This document shows positions 27,471 through 30,525 of a stretch of DNA of 30,525 bases, piece by piece (within the stretch, counting starts at the first letter, position 1; every line of letters starts with the position of its first letter). Made by a program: the position numbers and the translations under genes. Below the pieces are notes generated by a model, which was not told where the DNA came from, ran no database searches, and was given only the letters and a program-made list of their open reading frames with translations. This stretch comes from Gyrodactylus bullatarudis (lineage: Eukaryota > Platyhelminthes > Monogenea > Gyrodactylidea > Gyrodactylidae), in assembly GCA_012064415.1 (NCBI GenBank), contig SSNU01000240.1, forward strand, positions 1 through 30,525, given 5' to 3'.

Positions 27471-28405
27471 TTGAGAAGAGATTAAAATCCAAGTCTTCTC
27501 CATTTAAATAAGGCAAATTTAACTCGAATATTATTGGTTCACTGTAAGGATCAATCAGAATCGAATAATAGGGAAACGTTAATGTTATTTTTTACCCAGC
27601 CTTGAGCATAAGAACACTCAAGAAACGAGTTTTTCTTATATTTGATTTCAACAGATATGAAGATATCATTTTTCTCTATCATGTGATATAATTCTTTTTG
27701 CAGAATAACTTGAAATGATAAAGTATTTAAAAAATCGATAGAATATTGGATTAAGACTCATAACCTTAGAAAGCTGATGTAAAGCTAATTCATCTTGTAA
27801 ATTCACAATGTTCAGTAGATCATTACAAAGAATTCACAGGTGTTCAAAGATCTGTCATACTCATTTTTGATTTTGAAATTAAAATTCAATCCTCAAACCT
27901 CAATCTGACAAAAGTTATGATGGCTGTAGTACTGACGTTGATCTTTTAAGTAGAAAAACAATCTTAACAACAAACTAAATATTCACATGTCTTGTGAATC
28001 CTCACAATGATTCATTCATTATTATCACACTCTGTTTATTATTAAGGAGTGCTCACCATAGTGGGGGCTTATATGTTCGTGTAAATTCCCCTTTCATGCC
28101 ATATATATTGGGTTTTAACAAATATAGGGAATGAAGATTGAAGACTGTTTCTAGTCATACATGATTGGCTAAAACCTATTACCAGATCAGAGCAGAATAA
28201 TTTGTAATTATAATTTGAATTTCATGATCATTCATCTCAATAATTCGAATTTCGAAAGTACTTTCATAATTAAATCGTCGTTCATCAATATACCCATGTT
28301 GAATTCAATGATACTAAGTTCAATTGATACTAGTCTGATTGCTAGTTGCTCTATGAATAATATTGCTCGATTCTTGTTGGCCTAAATATACTAGAATACT
28401 ATTGG
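27471..28405. other. AT-rich DNA, nothing certain
   Basis: No gene is seen. TTGAAATTAAAATTCAATC at about 27,875 also occurs near 6,102, with weak similarity on either side. Confidence 0.4.
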
Positions 28406-28409
28406 TCTA

Positions 28410-28790
28410 AATGTGATGAAATTGCAGACATAAAAGAAGCAGATACCAATTTTTGCACAATCTAAGATCTCCATATATTTTGTGATGAATTTGGAACATT
28501 TGCCGATCACGCATAATCTTCAAGTTACAATAATGTATACTCCAGAGTCTGTTGATGAAACTTCCGAGAAAGCAGTAAGCATAAGAGTTGCCAACACTGG
28601 AAAACCACGATCTGGAGGGCAACGCATTTTTCAATGAAATTGTCAAAAGGGATACAACTCAAAAATGTATGAATGTCTGAAGAATTTAGTCCTTTGCAAT
28701 TTAAAATGTAACTCGAAAATAATAACTGTGAAAATAAAGAATATAGGAAAACCCTTTTTCATACAAAAAATGAAAGATATAGATTTGTTA
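28410..28790 (+). pseudogene. KRBA2-like integrase C-terminal relic (third copy)
   Basis: In plus-strand frames an IADIKEADTNFCTI segment (about 28,421) resembles the VVIDETDGFYKIGT region of the integrase. Then SGGQRIFQ*NCQKG (about 28,610-28,650) and ECLKNLVLCNLKCNS (about 28,673-28,717) line up with the GQSFMKCDC...CKCxKK..LCxSRCHNS tail. Stops and base losses have removed about half the cysteines. The minus-strand open frame across the same bases is its shadow. The order of three weak matches is the evidence; each alone would not suffice. Confidence 0.5.
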
Positions 28791-29117
28791 TAATTATAAT
28801 TCAATTAAACTTAAAGAAAACAAATATAAATATTAAATAAAATGTTCAAGAAAACACGTTATTTAATTATAAATATTCATCGAGAAAAATTATATAAATC
28901 TGTATTTATCAATTATTTAAAACTATAACACATATTTAATACATACAAGCATAGATCGATTGCCCATTCACCCATTAATTCCTTATTATTAATATTCGGC
29001 AAGATATATCTTGCAAATTATGCATAATTGGCAAAAACCTGATGAATTTGAATAAAATCATAATTTATCGGCAAATTATCCAAATTCGTCACAACATATA
29101 CAAATCTTTCGTTGAAA
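28791..29117. other. AT-rich DNA, nothing recognised
   Basis: No gene is supported. GGCAAAAACCTGATG (about 29,029) is shared with 19,905. Confidence 0.4.
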
Positions 29118-29178
29118 AATTCGAGAAGGAAGGGCTTCACAACGTACAAGACTCCAGTTCGTTCCTGGCTATATGATG
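29118..29178 (+). repeat. Diverged copy of the tRNA-derived SINE-like fragment
   Basis: GGGCTTCACAACG, GACTCCAGTTCG and TTCCTGGCTAT keep the order and spacing of the copy at 14,333-14,400. The B box has decayed from GGTTCGAATCC to AGTTCGTTCC. Confidence 0.5.
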
Positions 29179-29214
29179 TAAAATATTTTGTATGGGCCAC
29201 ATTCATTATCTGAA

Positions 29215-29300
29215 GAACTCATTGTGAGGAGTCAAAAGACAAGTGAATATTTAGTGATAAGGCTTATATTTCACCAGATCTCATGAGACTCTTACACCGA
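29215..29300 (-). ncRNA. Solo PLE repeat with hammerhead-like motif (copy I)
   Basis: Minus strand: CTCATGA (complement of 29,281-29,287; one core base changed), the eight bases GATCTGGT, GAAA (complement of 29,269-29,272), helix III, and cleavage base C (complement of 29,256). Helix I pairs AGT with ACT. Flanking bases (AAAGACAAGTGAATA, CTCTTACACCG on the plus strand) match copy H, so both come from one PLE subfamily. Confidence 0.6.
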
Positions 29301-29310
29301 ATCTTACATT

Positions 29311-30525
29311 CATTATCGTTCCGAATCTAGTTCAGTTTAGGAACGCAGGTTTTTTTATTATAATTAATCCTTTAATTACTTAAAAATAGCTTCGAAAGAT
29401 TCAAATCCTTTTCAAGCTAGTTTATCCGATTGAATTAATGCAACTCAGAAAAGTTTAGATTTTATTCAAGAGCAAAATAATTATTTTACGCCTTAAAATT
29501 TCATTTTTGAAGTTCTTACTATGTGAATAACGATTATTCTTGATTTCTCGCTGAAGAGCAAGTTCACTCGAATCTTAAAATAAAAAATTTAATAGTTTAA
29601 GCAATTCAATCAAAATATATTGTATCATAAATAATATAATATTCTTCATTATTGTCAGCAACCTCAGAACATGCTTTATTATCTTACACCTATTCTTTGC
29701 TTAAAAGATTGATCACAATATAGGCAATATATTTATTACTCTGCTGATAGTTTTCCATTCCTAATTTTATCATAAGATCGAACTAAATTACGATTGAAAG
29801 AGGTGGCAGCTTCATATAAATAAGTTGAATAGAGATATCCATTACGCCCAGCTAAATTTGATCAAAAACTTAGATAAACCTCTCACGAAAGAGATTCATA
29901 TCAACTGTTAATAATATAAATTATAGAATTAAATATTTTATAGGTATTACCAATTTGGAAACCTAATTATGATAATATATTTCTGAATTCTAACGACTAT
30001 GAGCTGAATTTATTAAAAAGTTGGTTTTTATTAATACATGAACGGGCTAGAATAAATCGGTTAAATGAGATGAAATAATTTACATTGGTTTTTAGCTAAA
30101 TTTGGTTATAATTTCATTAAATTTATATTTACCTTCAAATCTATTTTTCTTCCTTCTTAAGTTTCTCATTCTTCTTCTTCTTGATCTATTTCGTCTTTTA
30201 TTGGTTCCATCTATTTTATAAAGTATTTCGAATTTAAATAAATTTTTCATAATTTTAAAAGGGAATATTATCTAAGATATAGAGGAATTTCAAAACTGTT
30301 TGAGACATTCTCATCATATTTTGCATGCCAGATCTATATTGCCAAAAAATCACAAAAATTGATAGAATAGAAATGATTGACTTAGATCAATATTTGAATT
30401 CTCAGCCATGGTCATTCAAACGTTTCGACGGTGATTGTCTTCACCCGCCTTCTTCGGTGGTACGACAAGTTTGTCAAAAAACAAATTACTATTTATACAC
30501 TTTCATGATCTCATACCTATCAGTT
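29311..30525. other. AT-rich DNA to the window end; one short repeat
   Basis: No gene is recognised. The 32-base repeat of 6,022-6,053 recurs at 30,381-30,412. A short GC-richer stretch at 30,415-30,470 (TTCGACGGTGATTG, CCCGCCTTCTTCGG) has no match I know. Confidence 0.4.

Noticed and set aside
28407..28646. Minus-strand open frame of 79 codons
   Set aside because: It lies opposite a better supported plus-strand KRBA2-like relic and shows no motif of its own.

Overview
The window looks like AT-rich intergenic or heterochromatic DNA from an invertebrate animal. The reasons are spliceosomal introns of 53-56 bp with GTAAG...TTAG ends, eukaryote-only transposon families, and no bacterial-style gene density. 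A copepod-like arthropod would fit, but the sequence does not settle the phylum. I found no intact host gene. Almost everything recognisable is transposable-element sequence, mostly decayed and often nested.

Region by region: (1) 1-2,990 is a Penelope-like element (PLE) on the minus strand, split by a non-LTR reverse transcriptase relic on the plus strand and bounded by two inverted hammerhead-ribozyme-like motifs. (2) 3,690-5,905 is the best PLE copy (reverse transcriptase fragment, GIY-YIG endonuclease, basic tail), followed by a CCAAT/TATA promoter and a hammerhead-like motif. (3) 6,680-7,425 holds a solo hammerhead and a PLE scrap. (4) 8,765-9,785 is a pogo/Tigger-type DDE transposase relic on the minus strand. 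(5) 11,250-13,260 is a PLE copy with both direct repeats (pLTRs), each carrying a hammerhead-like motif. (6) 14,772-16,244 is a non-autonomous hAT element with a perfect 8-bp target duplication. It contains a palindromic MITE, which itself contains a 75-bp insertion with a 12-bp target duplication. (7) 18,256-20,050 is a conserved animal gene of unknown function lying between imperfect terminal inverted repeats. (8) 20,063-20,918 is a MITE. (9) 20,929-25,237 is a transposon with long inverted repeats and a KRBA2-like integrase gene, split by a CACTG-ended foldback element whose TTA duplication can be verified from the reading frame. (10) 25,650-30,525 holds a second non-LTR relic, another PLE C-terminus with its hammerhead, a third KRBA2-like C-terminal relic, a tRNA-like SINE scrap and a further solo hammerhead.

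Two themes link the parts. First, nine PLE-associated sites share one RNA architecture: CUGANGA, eight bases, GAAA, a palindromic helix III, then a helix I whose two strands co-vary between copies. In several copies this sits just after CCAAT and TATA boxes, so a transcript would start with a self-cleaving element. Second, several DNA transposons here end in GTTAC/GTAAC and sit in (AT)n tracts. They nest in or abut each other, and one small element retains the cysteine-rich end of an integrase gene, which shows how it arose by internal deletion.
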